Source: Sinomonas sp. P10A9
GTDB lineage: Bacteria; Actinomycetota; Actinomycetes; Actinomycetales; Micrococcaceae
NCBI RefSeq assembly: GCF_041022165.1
Contig: NZ_CP163302.1
Location: 3,410,001 to 3,474,000, forward strand
Direction of reading: 5' to 3'
Length of the DNA stretch: 64,000 bases
The notes under the pieces were generated by a model. The model had not been told where the DNA came from. It saw only the letters and a list, made by a program, of their open reading frames with translations, and made no database searches. Position numbers and translations under genes: made by a program. Positions 10,642 to 19,920 of the stretch are shown in pieces (position 1 is the stretch's first letter; every line of letters begins with the position of its first letter).

Positions 10642-10669
10642 TTGTCATGATTGACATGCCCAGTAAAAT
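10642..10669 (+). promoter_or_regulatory. promoter of the XRE/TPR regulator, overlapping the peptide promoter
   Basis: TTGTCA (10642-10647), a 16-bp spacer and TAAAAT (10664-10669) on the plus strand. Its -10 shares four base pairs (10664-10667) with the -10 of the opposing peptide promoter, so the two promoters should exclude each other. The predicted leader to the GTG start is about 110 nt. Confidence 0.6.
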
Positions 10670-10730
10670 GGGTTCCACATGGCCTGTCAAGGAAGACCGT
10701 CGACCACAGACGCTCCATGATGGACATGAC
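10644..10730. promoter_or_regulatory. two operator-like direct repeats flanking the divergent promoters
   Basis: Copies at 10644-10660 and 10714-10730 share the core CATGAT(T/G)GACATG and 13 of 17 bases, 70 bp apart (about seven turns). The first also contains TGTCA-TGAT-TGACA and covers the predicted peptide transcription start. The second lies upstream of the peptide -35. They are likely binding sites for the adjacent regulator (inference). Confidence 0.55.
10662..10690 (-). promoter_or_regulatory. promoter of the repeat-peptide gene
   Basis: On the minus strand: TTGACA (10690-10685), a 17-bp spacer and TTTACT (10667-10662). Perfect -35, fair -10. Transcription would start near 10655, about 85 nt before the ATG. 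Confidence 0.7.
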
Positions 10731-10742
10731 GCATGCGTAAAA

Positions 10743-10766
10743 GCCCGGGTTCACGATGTCCCGGGC
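10743..10766 (+). other. hairpin in the regulator leader
   Basis: GCCCGGG (10743-10749) pairs perfectly with CCCGGGC (10760-10766) over a 10-nt loop, ending 7 nt before the AGGAGG of the regulator. It could affect translation start; it is not followed by a U tract. Confidence 0.5.
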
Positions 10767-10784
10767 GGGGGCCAGGAGGTCAGA

Positions 10785-12068
10785 GTGGGCAGTGGATTCG
10801 GCGAAAAGCTGCGGGCCGAGAGGCTGGATCGCGGGCTGACACAGGCGGAGCTGGGCAAGGACCTGTACTCACCCAGCTACATCTCCCTGCTCGAGACCGG
10901 ACGCCGCGAACCGACCGCCGAGGTCATCCAAGAACTCGCCCGTCGCCTCCAGCTGGCGCCCAAGGCCCTCGAGGCCTGGAGCCAGCCGGTGAGCGCCAAT
11001 GATGCCGAGTACGTGCTCGCAGGGCTCTACGCCCGCCAGGCGTGGGACCTGCGTGACTACGCCCAGGCGGCCAGCCACGCCGCGACCGCAGCACAGTTCG
11101 CGCTCGAGGGCAAGAACAACAGCGCGTGGTGGAACATGACGTACATGCAGGCCGAGTGCCTCATGAAGCAGGGCGAGCTCGCCGAATGCCAGCGGATCGT
11201 CCAGCATCTGCTCGAGCATCCCATCGTGGCGGAATCAGCCGGGCTTGCCGTGCGTGCGCGGCAGATGCTCGCTGCGGTGTGCCACGGTCTCGGCCAACTC
11301 GGAGCGGCGGTCGAGCATGCACGTGAGGCCGTGCGCCTCGGTGCCCAGCTTCCCGCGGGATCCACCATCTACATCGGCGCCCTCCGCGCCCTCATTGCAG
11401 CCCTCGCAGAAAGCGGCCGCCTCGAGGAGGCCTGGGACCAATGCCGCATCCTCGCGACGCTCATCGACGAGGACTCGATGGGACAGCTCGCGGGCGAGGT
11501 CGAATGGGTGATCGGCAACGTCGCATTCATGCGCGCCGACTACGAGGAGGGTGTCAAGCACCACGAACGGGCCGCCAAGCTCCTCTCCCCAGCCAACGAC
11601 ATCGAGCTGTGGGCACGGTTCAACAAGGCCTCCGCGGCAGTGAGGCTCTCGGGCGGGATCGTGGAGCCCGAGACGCTCGCCGCGATCGAACGCGCCGAGC
11701 TCGCCCTGAGCATTGTGGGCGGATCCCGTTCCGAGCAGCTCGAGGTGCATTTCATCCGCGCACGGTGGCTCTATCTCAACGGCCAGATCCCCGAAGCCAT
11801 TGAGCTGCTTCGCACGATCCACGCCGAGAAGGGCGCGCTGGGACGCCACACCGCAGGCGAGGTCGCGCTGCTCTACGGTCGCGCACTCAAGGCACTCGGC
11901 GAGGACGAGCAAGCCCTCGAACTCCTCAAGGACGCGCGCGAGCAGTTCAGCTACGCGGGCGCTGCCGACAAGGTCCAGCAGACCATGGACGCGATCCTCG
12001 AGATCCGTCTGGCCGCCCAGCGCGCCGAAAGGACGGCGGAGCAGGGCACCGCGACCCACAGAAGCTGA
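10785..12068 (+). CDS. XRE-family HTH / TPR regulator (RRNPP-like)
   Basis: A 427-aa protein. Residues ~5-60 form an XRE/HTH_3 domain (GLTQAELGKDLYSPSYIS followed by LETGRREP). The rest, ~75-420, is a series of tetratricopeptide-like helical pairs such as YARQAWDLRDYAQAASHA and GRALKALGEDEQALELL. This architecture is that of Rgg, PlcR, PrgX, NprR and related receptors, which bind an imported oligopeptide in the TPR groove and change DNA binding. Start GTG 10785 is chosen because AGGAGG lies 5 nt upstream; the open frame extends further left without support. The divergent neighbour encodes an exported repeat peptide, the obvious candidate ligand. The architecture is seen directly; the pairing is inferred. 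No oligopeptide permease is in the window. Confidence 0.85.
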   Translation: MGSGFGEKLRAERLDRGLTQAELGKDLYSPSYISLLETGRREPTAEVIQELARRLQLAPKALEAWSQPVSANDAEYVLAGLYARQAWDLRDYAQAASHAATAAQFALEGKNNSAWWNMTYMQAECLMKQGELAECQRIVQHLLEHPIVAESAGLAVRARQMLAAVCHGLGQLGAAVEHAREAVRLGAQLPAGSTIYIGALRALIAALAESGRLEEAWDQCRILATLIDEDSMGQLAGEVEWVIGNVAFMRADYEEGVKHHERAAKLLSPANDIELWARFNKASAAVRLSGGIVEPETLAAIERAELALSIVGGSRSEQLEVHFIRARWLYLNGQIPEAIELLRTIHAEKGALGRHTAGEVALLYGRALKALGEDEQALELLKDAREQFSYAGAADKVQQTMDAILEIRLAAQRAERTAEQGTATHRS

Positions 12069-12106
12069 GCTGGGCGGAGTCGATGGGTTCGACTCGGCCC
12101 AACCAG

Positions 12107-13099
12107 TCAGGCGAACGTTCGGCCGGTGAGCCGCTCGTAGGCCTCGACGTAGCGGGCGCGGGTGCGCTCAACGACGTCGGTGGGCAGTGCGGGCGGCTCC
12201 CCGCCCGCGGCGCGGTCCCAGCCGGACTCGGCCGAGGTCAGCCAGTCACGGACAAACTGCTTGTCGAACGAGGGCTGGGCGTGCCCGGGCTCCCACGTCT
12301 CAACGTCCCAGAAGCGCGACGAGTCGGGCGTGAGCACCTCGTCGCCCAGGGTGATGTAGCCGGTGGTCGAATCGACGCCGAACTCGACCTTCGTGTCCGC
12401 GAGGATGATGCCGCGCGCTCGCGCGATCCCCTCGGCCTCGCGGTACAGCTCGAGCGTCAGGTCCCGCAGCTGGGCGGCGGCGTCGTCCCCCACCATGCCG
12501 GTGACGTCCTCGTAGGTGATGTTCTCGTCGTGCTCGCCGTACTCCGCCTTGGCGGAGGGCGTGAAGATCGCCTCGGGCAGACGCGAGCCGTCCACGAGCC
12601 CCTCGGGCAGCGGGATCTCGCACACGGTACCCGACTCCCGGTACTCGGCGAGTCCGGAACCGGTGAGGTAGCCGCGGGCGATGCACTCGACGGGGTACAT
12701 CTCGAGGCGGCGGCAGATCATGGCACGGCCCGCGACCTCGGCGGGGACACCGTCGTCGACCGTCGAACCGAGCACGTGGTTCGGCACGTTGAGCTGCTCG
12801 AACCACCACAGGCTCAGCTGGGTGAGGATGCGGCCCTTGTCCGGGATGGTGCTGGAGAGGACGTAGTCGTAGGCGGAGATGCGGTCGCTCGCGACGACGA
12901 GGACTTCACTGGACTCGCCGGGCTCGGCCTCAGCGGGCTCGTAGAGGTCACGGACCTTGCCTGAGTAGATGTGCCGCCACCCCGGCAGCTCGACGGCCTC
13001 GGCCTGGTACCCCTTGCTGCCGACGTTCTCGAGGTTACTGACGTTGCCGACGTTACTGACGTTCTCGAGGTTACCGACGTTCTCGACGCTGTCCATCAT
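12107..13099 (-). CDS. purC: phosphoribosylaminoimidazole-succinocarboxamide synthase
   Basis: SAICAR synthase joins aspartate to CAIR with ATP in de novo purine synthesis. The core starts at GWRHIYSGKVRDLYE and contains SDRISAYDYVL and the conserved EFGVDSTTG region. The ATG overlaps the purD stop (ATGA), so purD and purC are one coupled operon. That supports the upstream start and with it an unusual ~30-residue N-terminal tail made of NVGNLENV-like repeats, encoded by GAGGTTACTGACGTT-type ~18-nt DNA repeats (13020-13085). Such a tail is not usual for the family, which normally begins close to the LPGW motif. The gene converges with the XRE/TPR regulator, 38 bp apart. Confidence 0.95.
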   Translation of the reverse strand: MMDSVENVGNLENVSNVGNVSNLENVGSKGYQAEAVELPGWRHIYSGKVRDLYEPAEAEPGESSEVLVVASDRISAYDYVLSSTIPDKGRILTQLSLWWFEQLNVPNHVLGSTVDDGVPAEVAGRAMICRRLEMYPVECIARGYLTGSGLAEYRESGTVCEIPLPEGLVDGSRLPEAIFTPSAKAEYGEHDENITYEDVTGMVGDDAAAQLRDLTLELYREAEGIARARGIILADTKVEFGVDSTTGYITLGDEVLTPDSSRFWDVETWEPGHAQPSFDKQFVRDWLTSAESGWDRAAGGEPPALPTDVVERTRARYVEAYERLTGRTFA

Positions 13100-14415
13100 T
13101 CTGCTCCCGTTCCGGCGCTGTTCCTGATTCCCGGCAGAATGCCCGGCAGACTGATCTCGCCGCGCGCGGCCTTGGCGGCGATGTCCCGCCTGTACTGCCC
13201 GCCGTCGAGCTCAATGAGTCCGATGCCCGCGTAGGCCCGCTCGCGTGCCTGGGTCAGGTCATCTCCGAGGCCCACGACGGCGAGGACCCGCCCACCCGCG
13301 GAGAGCACCTTCCCGTCGTCGGACAGCGCGGTGCCCGCGTGCAGGACGTGGACGCCGTCGAGGGCGTTGGCCTTCTTGAGCCCCCGGATGCGGTCCCCGG
13401 TGCGCGGGACGTCGGGGTAGTTGTGGGACGCGAGGACGACGGCGACGGCGGTCTCCGGCGCCCACCGCAGGTCCTCGGCGTGGTCGAGACGGCCGGTCGC
13501 AGCGGCGAGGAGGAGCCCCCCGAGGGGTGTCCTGAGCCGGGCCAGGACGGCCTGGGTCTCGGGATCGCCGAAGCGGGCGTTGAACTCGATCACGCGCGTG
13601 CCGCGGGAGGTCAGCGCGAGCCCGCAGTACAGCACACCGACAAACGGCGTGCCGCGCTGCGCCATCGCGTCGATGGTTGGCTTGGCGACCCGCTCGATCA
13701 CCTCGTCGACGAGGCCCGCCGGCGCCCACTCGAGCGGGCTGTAGGCGCCCATGCCGCCGGTGTTGGGGCCCTCGTCATTGTCGAAGATGCGCTTGAAGTC
13801 CTGCGCGGGCGCAAGCGGCACCACGGTGCGGCCGTCCGAGAGGACGAAGAGGGAGACTTCCGGGCCGTCGAGGAATTCCTCGATCACCACCGTCCCGCCC
13901 GCGCCGAAGCAGGCCTGGGCGTGCGCGAGGGCCGCGTCGCGGTCCGAGGTCACGACGACGCCCTTGCCGGCCGCGAGCCCGTCATCCTTGACCACGTAAG
14001 GGGCACCGAAGGCATCGAGGGCATCCGCGGCCTCCTCTGCGTTCTCGGCGACACGGGCCATCGCGGTGGGCACGCCGGCCTCGGCCATGACCTGCTTCGC
14101 GAACGCCTTCGACGCCTCGAGCTGTGCCGCCGCCCTGCTCGGGCCGAACACGGGAATCCCGGCCGCGCGGACGGCGTCGGACACTCCAGCCGCAAGCGGC
14201 GCCTCCGGACCGACCACCACGAGGTCCACCCCCAGCGCCGTGGCGAGCGCGGTGACCGCCTCCGGATCGCTCGCGTTGACTGCATGGGTGGGAACCAGCT
14301 GGGCGATGCCGGCGTTGCCCGGGGCCGCATGCACCTCGGTGACGCCCGGATCGGCGAGGAGGGAGCGGACGAGAGCGTGTTCGCGGCCGCCGGGGCCGAT
14401 CACGAGAACCTTCAC
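13096..14415 (-). CDS. purD: phosphoribosylamine-glycine ligase
   Basis: GAR synthetase, an ATP-grasp enzyme that joins glycine to phosphoribosylamine. It begins VKVLVIGPGGREHAL, and the ATP-grasp region includes YVVKDDGLAAGKGVVV and GPEVSLFVLSDG; metal-binding residues follow in IEFNARFGDPETQ. GTG 14415 is chosen because the family normally starts at this motif, although the frame is open further upstream. The length, 439 aa, is typical. It is the first gene of the purD-purC operon and divergent from the asparaginase gene with 83 bp between. Confidence 0.96.
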   Translation of the reverse strand: MKVLVIGPGGREHALVRSLLADPGVTEVHAAPGNAGIAQLVPTHAVNASDPEAVTALATALGVDLVVVGPEAPLAAGVSDAVRAAGIPVFGPSRAAAQLEASKAFAKQVMAEAGVPTAMARVAENAEEAADALDAFGAPYVVKDDGLAAGKGVVVTSDRDAALAHAQACFGAGGTVVIEEFLDGPEVSLFVLSDGRTVVPLAPAQDFKRIFDNDEGPNTGGMGAYSPLEWAPAGLVDEVIERVAKPTIDAMAQRGTPFVGVLYCGLALTSRGTRVIEFNARFGDPETQAVLARLRTPLGGLLLAAATGRLDHAEDLRWAPETAVAVVLASHNYPDVPRTGDRIRGLKKANALDGVHVLHAGTALSDDGKVLSAGGRVLAVVGLGDDLTQARERAYAGIGLIELDGGQYRRDIAAKAARGEISLPGILPGIRNSAGTGAE

Positions 14416-14498
14416 GCCCCCAAGGGTATCGGGATGGCCCCGCGCGGCACACCGCCCGCTGAACCGTTCGTGCGCGTGTGCCCCCATAAACTAGCGTC

Positions 14499-15506
14499 AT
14501 GGCCCACGCAACCTTCACGGCAGACGACGCCGTCGAGCTCGCCGTGATCGAGCGCAGCGGCTTCATCGAGTCCCGTCATCTGGGCTCCGCCGTCGTCCTG
14601 GCCGGGGACGGTTCCGTGGTGACCGAGCTCGGCGACATCCACACGCCGGTCTTCGCGCGGTCAACGCTCAAGCCGTTCCAGGCGCTCGCCTCCATGCAGG
14701 CGGGCGTGCCGCTGAGGGGAACCCAGGTCGCACTCGCGTGCGCGTCCCACACGGGGTCGCTGGATCACATGGACGTCGTCGAGGGCATGCTCCACGCCGC
14801 CGGCCTGCGCGAAGAGGACCTCCTGTGCCCGCCCGACTGGCCCGCGGACGAGAACGCCCTCGCGTGGCTCATCCGCTCGGGCCGCGGGAAGAGCCGGCTC
14901 GCCTACAACTGCTCCGGGAAGCACGCCGCGTTCCTGTGGGCGTGCGTCGAGAACGGGTGGGACCGACGCAGCTACCTCGAGCCCAACCATCCGCTGCAGC
15001 ACCGCGTGCGCACGACGATCGAGGAGTACGCCGAGGAGCTCATCGCGCACCTCGGGATCGACGGCTGCGGCGCCCCCGTCGCCGCGGTGTCGCTGCGGGG
15101 CCTGGCCCGCGCGTTCTCGCGCCTCGCAAAGTCTCCGGGGGACCACAGCTCGAACGCGCGCGCCGCGACCGTCGCGACGTCGATGCTCGACTACCCGTGG
15201 GCCGTCCAGGGCCGGGACCGGGCGAACACGATCGTCATGGAGGAGCTCGGGATCCTGGCCAAGGTCGGCGCCGAGGGTCTGCTCGTCCTCGCCACGCCGC
15301 AGGGGGCCACGGCCGCAGTCAAAGTCCTCGACGGCAACGTCCGCGCCACGACCCTCGTGGGGCTGACCATGCTCGCAGCCGCCGATGCGGTGGACGTGGC
15401 GGACGTCGCGCGAGTCCTCGAGCGCGTGGTCGAGCCGGTCATGGGCGGTGGCAGGCAGGTCGGCCGCATCCGCCTCGGCCGTGCCGTCTCGGCACTGCTC
15501 GACTAG
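14499..15506 (+). CDS. L-asparaginase II family protein
   Basis: A 335-aa protein of the Asparaginase_II family (Rhizobium etli AnsA type, unrelated to E. coli AnsB). Typical blocks are [22 protein letters not shown] and [14 protein letters not shown]. Members hydrolyse asparagine to aspartate and ammonia. A TAAACT -10-like hexamer (14487-14492) ends 7 nt before the ATG and there is no ribosome site, so the mRNA is probably leaderless. The downstream sterol-carrier-like gene is 25 bp away and likely cotranscribed. Confidence 0.88.
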   Translation: MAHATFTADDAVELAVIERSGFIESRHLGSAVVLAGDGSVVTELGDIHTPVFARSTLKPFQALASMQAGVPLRGTQVALACASHTGSLDHMDVVEGMLHAAGLREEDLLCPPDWPADENALAWLIRSGRGKSRLAYNCSGKHAAFLWACVENGWDRRSYLEPNHPLQHRVRTTIEEYAEELIAHLGIDGCGAPVAAVSLRGLARAFSRLAKSPGDHSSNARAATVATSMLDYPWAVQGRDRANTIVMEELGILAKVGAEGLLVLATPQGATAAVKVLDGNVRATTLVGLTMLAAADAVDVADVARVLERVVEPVMGGGRQVGRIRLGRAVSALLD

Positions 15507-15531
15507 TCGCAAAGACCCCCTGGAGGCACCC

Positions 15532-15957
15532 ATGGCTGTCCGCCGCAGGATCGCGCACGACGACGGCCGCGCGGCTGTCGCTTCCTGGCGCGCCGCGCGC
15601 TCTGGTGACGTCGCCCGCCCAACTGACCAGAGCGCCGTCGTGCGGTCAGAGACGCCGCCCAGGGCCGATCTTCCGCGCCAGACGCTCGCCACCGCGGTGC
15701 GCTACCTCCTCGAGGAGCTCGCGGACCGCGCGCCGGGGAACTCGGTCGAGGTGCGGGTGCCGCCGTTCGGGGTGGCCCAGTGCGTCGAGGGGCCGCGCCA
15801 CACCCGCGGGACCCCGCCCAACGTCGTCGAGACGGACGCCGAGACGTGGCTGGCCCTCGCAACCGGGCGGCTCGCGTGGCCAGACGCGCTCACGTCGGGC
15901 AGGCTCAATGCGTCGGGGATCCGGACAGACCTGAGCGAGTTCCTCCCGCTCGCCTGA
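15532..15957 (+). CDS. sterol carrier family protein
   Basis: A 141-aa protein whose C-terminal half resembles the actinobacterial sterol-carrier (SCP-3) family: [20 protein letters not shown], then [15 protein letters not shown] and [19 protein letters not shown]. Such proteins are thought to bind lipids but are not well studied. ATG 15532 is preferred over the longer frame because TGGAGG sits 6-7 nt upstream. It follows asparaginase on the same strand. Confidence 0.75.
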   Translation: MAVRRRIAHDDGRAAVASWRAARSGDVARPTDQSAVVRSETPPRADLPRQTLATAVRYLLEELADRAPGNSVEVRVPPFGVAQCVEGPRHTRGTPPNVVETDAETWLALATGRLAWPDALTSGRLNASGIRTDLSEFLPLA

Positions 15958-16017
15958 GCGGACGCCAGCGCGTCGAACCGCCGTCCTCGACCGACGTGCG
16001 GCTCCCCAGCCGGGCTG

Positions 16018-16851
16018 CTATCCGCGGCCCACAAAGGGCATGCCGGCGGCAGTGATGAGCAGGCTGCCCACGCTCGCCTCGCGAGGCAGGGACGCCATGA
16101 AGGCGACGGCGTTCGCGGCCTCCGCGACGTCGAACGTCGGCTCGACCCGGCGCGACCCGTCCGCCTGGAGCGCGCCGACGCCGACGCCGATCCCGTGCAT
16201 CATCTCGGTCCGCGTGTTCCCGATGTCGATCTGGCCCGCAGTGATGCCGTACGGGCGCCCGTCGAGCTCGATGCTCTTCGTCAGGCCCGTGATGGCGTGT
16301 TTCGTCGTCGTGTAGACGACCGATTTGGGCCGCGGAGTGTGAGCCGAGATGGAGCCGTTGTTGATGATGCGCCCGCCCTGCGGATCCTGCGCCTTCATCG
16401 CGCGGAACGCGGCCGCTGCGCACAAGAAGCTCCCCGTGAGGTTCACCGCGACCGTCGCCTCCCAGCCGGCCACGTCGATCTCGCCGACATCACCCGCTGG
16501 CCCGAAGGTGCCCGCGTTGTTGAAGAGCACATCGATGCGCCCGAACGTCCGGAGCGTCTCGGCGAAGAGACGTTCGACGTCGTCGGGTCGGGTGACGTCG
16601 CACGGCACCACGAGCGCGGGGCCACCCGCGCGAGGGGCTTCGCCAGCCGTCGCCGGCACTGCCTCCTGCCCTGCCTCGCGCCACGTCTCGCGCCCTGCCT
16701 CCTGCGCTGTCTCCCGCAGTGGCTCCTCGCGGCGGCCGGCAAGGGCCACGCTCCAGCCGTCGGCGAGCAGCTTCCGGGCCACTGCCCGGCCGATCCCGCT
16801 GCCGGCGCCCGTCACAACGGCAACGCGGGGCGTCATCCCGATCTCACCCAT
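16018..16851 (-). CDS. short-chain dehydrogenase/reductase
   Basis: A classical SDR: nucleotide motif TGAGSGIG near the N-terminus, NNAG, catalytic Ser in NNGSISAH and YTTTK (Tyr and Lys of the YxxxK motif). It would oxidise or reduce an alcohol/ketone with NAD(P). A ~30-residue insertion after the second strand (around residues 45-75) is rich in Glu, Ala and Arg with imperfect QEAGRET repeats. The start ATG has AAGGAGG at ideal distance. It is divergent from aceE, 154 bp apart. Substrate unknown. Confidence 0.9.
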   Translation of the reverse strand: MGEIGMTPRVAVVTGAGSGIGRAVARKLLADGWSVALAGRREEPLRETAQEAGRETWREAGQEAVPATAGEAPRAGGPALVVPCDVTRPDDVERLFAETLRTFGRIDVLFNNAGTFGPAGDVGEIDVAGWEATVAVNLTGSFLCAAAAFRAMKAQDPQGGRIINNGSISAHTPRPKSVVYTTTKHAITGLTKSIELDGRPYGITAGQIDIGNTRTEMMHGIGVGVGALQADGSRRVEPTFDVAEAANAVAFMASLPREASVGSLLITAAGMPFVGRG

Positions 16852-16920
16852 GAAGCCTCCTTCGCCTCACGTCACGGTATCCCAGAACTTGACGCAGCTC
16901 ACGTCCGCACGGCAGGCTAG

Positions 16921-16956
16921 TTTCACATTACAGTATTTAGTTTCCATATTACGGAA
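16921..16956 (+). promoter_or_regulatory. paired IclR-type boxes before aceE
   Basis: Strong box TTCCATATTACGGAA (16942-16956), an imperfect palindrome TTCC-N7-GGAA. A weaker TTTCACATTACAGTA lies exactly 21 bp upstream (16921-16935). TTGACG at 16889-16894 may be the -35. The same paired layout precedes the malic enzyme, hyi, uraD and iclR genes. Confidence 0.65.
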
Positions 16957-17005
16957 GCAATAGTTCCCGGCGTGCAGCGAACCTGCACGCGGAAGGAGGA
17001 CGGCC

Positions 17006-19789
17006 GTGCTCATTGGAGGGCCTACCCAGCAGTTCCTCGGCAGCCAGGCCCTCGGCAGCGGTGCCCCCATGGACCGCGACCCTGAGGAGACCGCCGAGTG
17101 GATCGAGTCCTTCGACTCGCTCGTGGAACGGCAGGGCACGCAGCGTGCCCAGTTCATGGTCCAGAGCATCCTGCAGCGGGCCGGTGCGCAGAGCGTCGGC
17201 GTGCCGATGGTCCACACCACCGACTACGTGAACACGATCGCCGCCGACCAAGAGCCCGAGTACCCGGGCGACGAGGACGTCGAGCGCCGGTTCCGGGCGT
17301 GGATGCGCTGGAACGCCGCGGTGCTCGTCCATCGCGCGCAGCGGCCCGGCGTCGGCGTCGGCGGCCACATCTCGACCTACGCGGGAGCGGCGACGCTCTA
17401 CGAGGTGGGCTTCAACCACTTCTTCCGCGGCAAGGACCACCCAGGCGGCGGCGACCAGGTCTTCTTCCAGGGCCATGCCTCCCCGGGCATGTACGCCCGC
17501 GCCTTCATGGAGGGCCGGCTCACCGAGGAGGATCTCGACGGGTTCAGGCAGGAGAAGTCCAAGGAAGGCCACGCCCTCTCCTCATACCCGCACCCACGGC
17601 TCATGCCCGAATTCTGGGAGTTCCCGACCGTATCCATGGGCATCGGGCCCATGAACGCCATCTACCAGGCCCAGTCCAACCGCTATCTGCACAACCGCGG
17701 GATCAAGGACACCTCGGACCAGCACGTGTGGGCGTTCCTCGGCGACGGCGAGATGGACGAGCCCGAGAGCCGCGGCCTGCTCCAGCTCGCGGCCAACGAG
17801 AACCTCGACAACCTCACGTTCGTGATCAACTGCAACCTCCAGCGCCTCGACGGCCCGGTGCGCGGCAACGGCAAGATCATCCAGGAACTCGAGGCCTTCT
17901 TCCGGGGCGCGGGGTGGAACGTCATCAAGGTGGTGTGGGGCAGGGAGTGGGACTCGCTGCTCGAGCGGGACCGCGCGGGGCATCTCATCCGGCTCATGAA
18001 CGAGACGCTCGACGGCGACTACCAGACCTACAAGACCGAGAATGGTGGATTCGTCCGCGACCACTTCTTCGGCAGGATGCCCGAGACCAAGGAGCTCGTC
18101 GCGGACTACACCGACGAGCAGATCTGGAACCTCAAGCGCGGCGGCCACGACTACCACAAGGTCTTCGCGGCGTACCGCGCGGCGGTGTCCCATCAGGGCC
18201 AGCCCACCGTGATCCTCGCGAAGACCGTCAAGGGGTACGGCCTGGGTCCGCACTTCGAGGGCCGCAACGCGACCCACCAGATGAAGAAGATGACCCTGCA
18301 GGACCTCAAGGACTTCCGCGACCACCTGCGAATCCCGATCACTGATGGACAGCTCGAGGCCGATCCATACCTCCCGCCGTACTACCACCCCGGTCCGGAC
18401 GCCCCCGAGATCCGGTACCTCCTCGAGCGCCGTGCTGCGCTCGGCGGCGCGGTGCCGGAACGGCGGAAGGCGCACCGCGCCGTCGTGCTTCCGGCCTCGA
18501 AGTCCTACGAGGTGGCCAAGCGCGGCTCTGGGAAGCAGCAGGCCGCGACGACGATGTCCTTCGTGCGGCTGCTCAAGGACCTCCTGCGGGATGCGGAGTT
18601 CGGGAGGCGCATCGTGCCGATCGTCCCGGACGAGAGCCGCACCTTCGGGATGGACGCGTTCTTCCCGACCGCGAAGATCTACAACCCCAAGGGCCAGAAC
18701 TACCTGTCCGTGGACCGCGACCTCGTCCTCGCGTACAAGGAATCGCCAGAGGGGCAGATCCTCCACGCCGGCATCAACGAGGCGGGCTCCATCGCGGCGT
18801 TCACCGCGGCCGGAACCTCGTACGCGACGCACGGCGAGCCGCTCGTTCCGGTGTACGTGTTCTACTCCATGTTCGGCTTCCAGCGCACGGGCGACTCCTT
18901 CTGGGCCGCCGGCGACCAGATGGCCCGCGGATTCATCATCGGCGCAACCGCCGGCCGCACCACCCTGACCGGCGAGGGCCTCCAGCATGCCGACGGCCAC
19001 TCTCCCCTGCTCGCGGCGACCAACCCCGCCGTCGTGACCTACGATCCCGCCTACGGGTACGAGATCGGCCACATTGTGCGGGCCGGGCTCGAGCGCATGT
19101 ATGGCGGTTCCGCTGCTGATCCGAACGTCATGTACTACCTGACCGTCTACAACGAGCCGATCGTCCAGCCCGCCGAGCCGGAAGGGCTCGATGTGGAAGC
19201 GCTGCTGAAGGGGATGTACCGGCTTCCCGCTCCCACGGTCGACGACGTGCCCGCCTTCGCTCGCCTCGGCGCCGATGCTCCCCGCGCGCAGCTGCTCGCG
19301 TCGGGCGTCGCGGTGCCGTGGGCCCTCGAGGCGCGCCGGATCCTCGCCGAGGACTGGAGCGTGGCCGCGGACGTGTGGAGCGTGACGTCGTGGACGGAGC
19401 TGCGCCGCGAGGGGCTCTCGGCCGAGGAACACTCGTTCGTGCACCCCGAGCTCGAGGCCCCGGTCCCCTTCGTGACGCAGCAGCTTGCGGACGCCCGCGG
19501 GCCCGTCGTGGCCGTGAGCGACTACAACAAGTCCGTGCCGGACCAGATCAGGCAGTTCGTGCCCCGCGACTACGCGGTACTCGGCGCTGATGGCTTCGGA
19601 TTCTCCGATACCCGCGCCGCGGCGCGCCGGTTCTTCAGGATCGACGCGCATTCCGTGGTGGTCCGGGCCCTCCAGGAGCTCGCCCGCCGCGGTGAGGTGC
19701 GGGCCGACGCCCCGCGGGAGGCGATCGCCATGTACCGGCTGCTCGAGATCACCGCCGGCACGACAGGTACCACGGGCGGCGACCGCTAG
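17006..19789 (+). CDS. aceE: pyruvate dehydrogenase E1 component (homodimeric)
   Basis: A 927-aa thiamine-diphosphate enzyme that decarboxylates pyruvate and acetylates the lipoyl E2 of the pyruvate dehydrogenase complex. The ThDP motif runs from [10 protein letters not shown] to [11 protein letters not shown]; the N-terminal [17 protein letters not shown] and [13 protein letters not shown] are family hallmarks. The start is GTG 17006 with GGAAGGAGG upstream; the first ~20 residues differ from usual family members. It is monocistronic here, and E2/E3 genes are elsewhere. Two operator-like boxes shared with the purine/glyoxylate genes lie upstream, suggesting a link between purine-derived pyruvate and acetyl-CoA production. 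Confidence 0.97.
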   Translation: MLIGGPTQQFLGSQALGSGAPMDRDPEETAEWIESFDSLVERQGTQRAQFMVQSILQRAGAQSVGVPMVHTTDYVNTIAADQEPEYPGDEDVERRFRAWMRWNAAVLVHRAQRPGVGVGGHISTYAGAATLYEVGFNHFFRGKDHPGGGDQVFFQGHASPGMYARAFMEGRLTEEDLDGFRQEKSKEGHALSSYPHPRLMPEFWEFPTVSMGIGPMNAIYQAQSNRYLHNRGIKDTSDQHVWAFLGDGEMDEPESRGLLQLAANENLDNLTFVINCNLQRLDGPVRGNGKIIQELEAFFRGAGWNVIKVVWGREWDSLLERDRAGHLIRLMNETLDGDYQTYKTENGGFVRDHFFGRMPETKELVADYTDEQIWNLKRGGHDYHKVFAAYRAAVSHQGQPTVILAKTVKGYGLGPHFEGRNATHQMKKMTLQDLKDFRDHLRIPITDGQLEADPYLPPYYHPGPDAPEIRYLLERRAALGGAVPERRKAHRAVVLPASKSYEVAKRGSGKQQAATTMSFVRLLKDLLRDAEFGRRIVPIVPDESRTFGMDAFFPTAKIYNPKGQNYLSVDRDLVLAYKESPEGQILHAGINEAGSIAAFTAAGTSYATHGEPLVPVYVFYSMFGFQRTGDSFWAAGDQMARGFIIGATAGRTTLTGEGLQHADGHSPLLAATNPAVVTYDPAYGYEIGHIVRAGLERMYGGSAADPNVMYYLTVYNEPIVQPAEPEGLDVEALLKGMYRLPAPTVDDVPAFARLGADAPRAQLLASGVAVPWALEARRILAEDWSVAADVWSVTSWTELRREGLSAEEHSFVHPELEAPVPFVTQQLADARGPVVAVSDYNKSVPDQIRQFVPRDYAVLGADGFGFSDTRAAARRFFRIDAHSVVVRALQELARRGEVRADAPREAIAMYRLLEITAGTTGTTGGDR

Positions 19790-19857
19790 CGCTGTTCCTT
19801 CCGCCCGCTGTTCCTTCCCGCACAGCCCCTTCCACGCCCAGCTCCCCATCGCGCATT

Positions 19858-19884
19858 GAGGGCCCTGCTCCAGGCGGGGCCCTC
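19858..19884 (+). terminator. hairpin between aceE and the convergent membrane protein gene
   Basis: GAGGGCCC (19858-19865) pairs with GGGCCCTC (19877-19884) over an 11-nt loop, without a U tract, between two convergent genes. Weak intrinsic terminator, possibly bidirectional. Confidence 0.5.
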
Positions 19885-19920
19885 CGTGGAGTGACGGTCA
19901 GCTGCGAGCTGCGCTCGTAC

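Noticed and set aside
10581..10784. N-terminal extension of the XRE/TPR regulator
   Set aside because: The stretch contains both divergent promoters; GTG 10785 has an ideal AGGAGG and begins the HTH domain.
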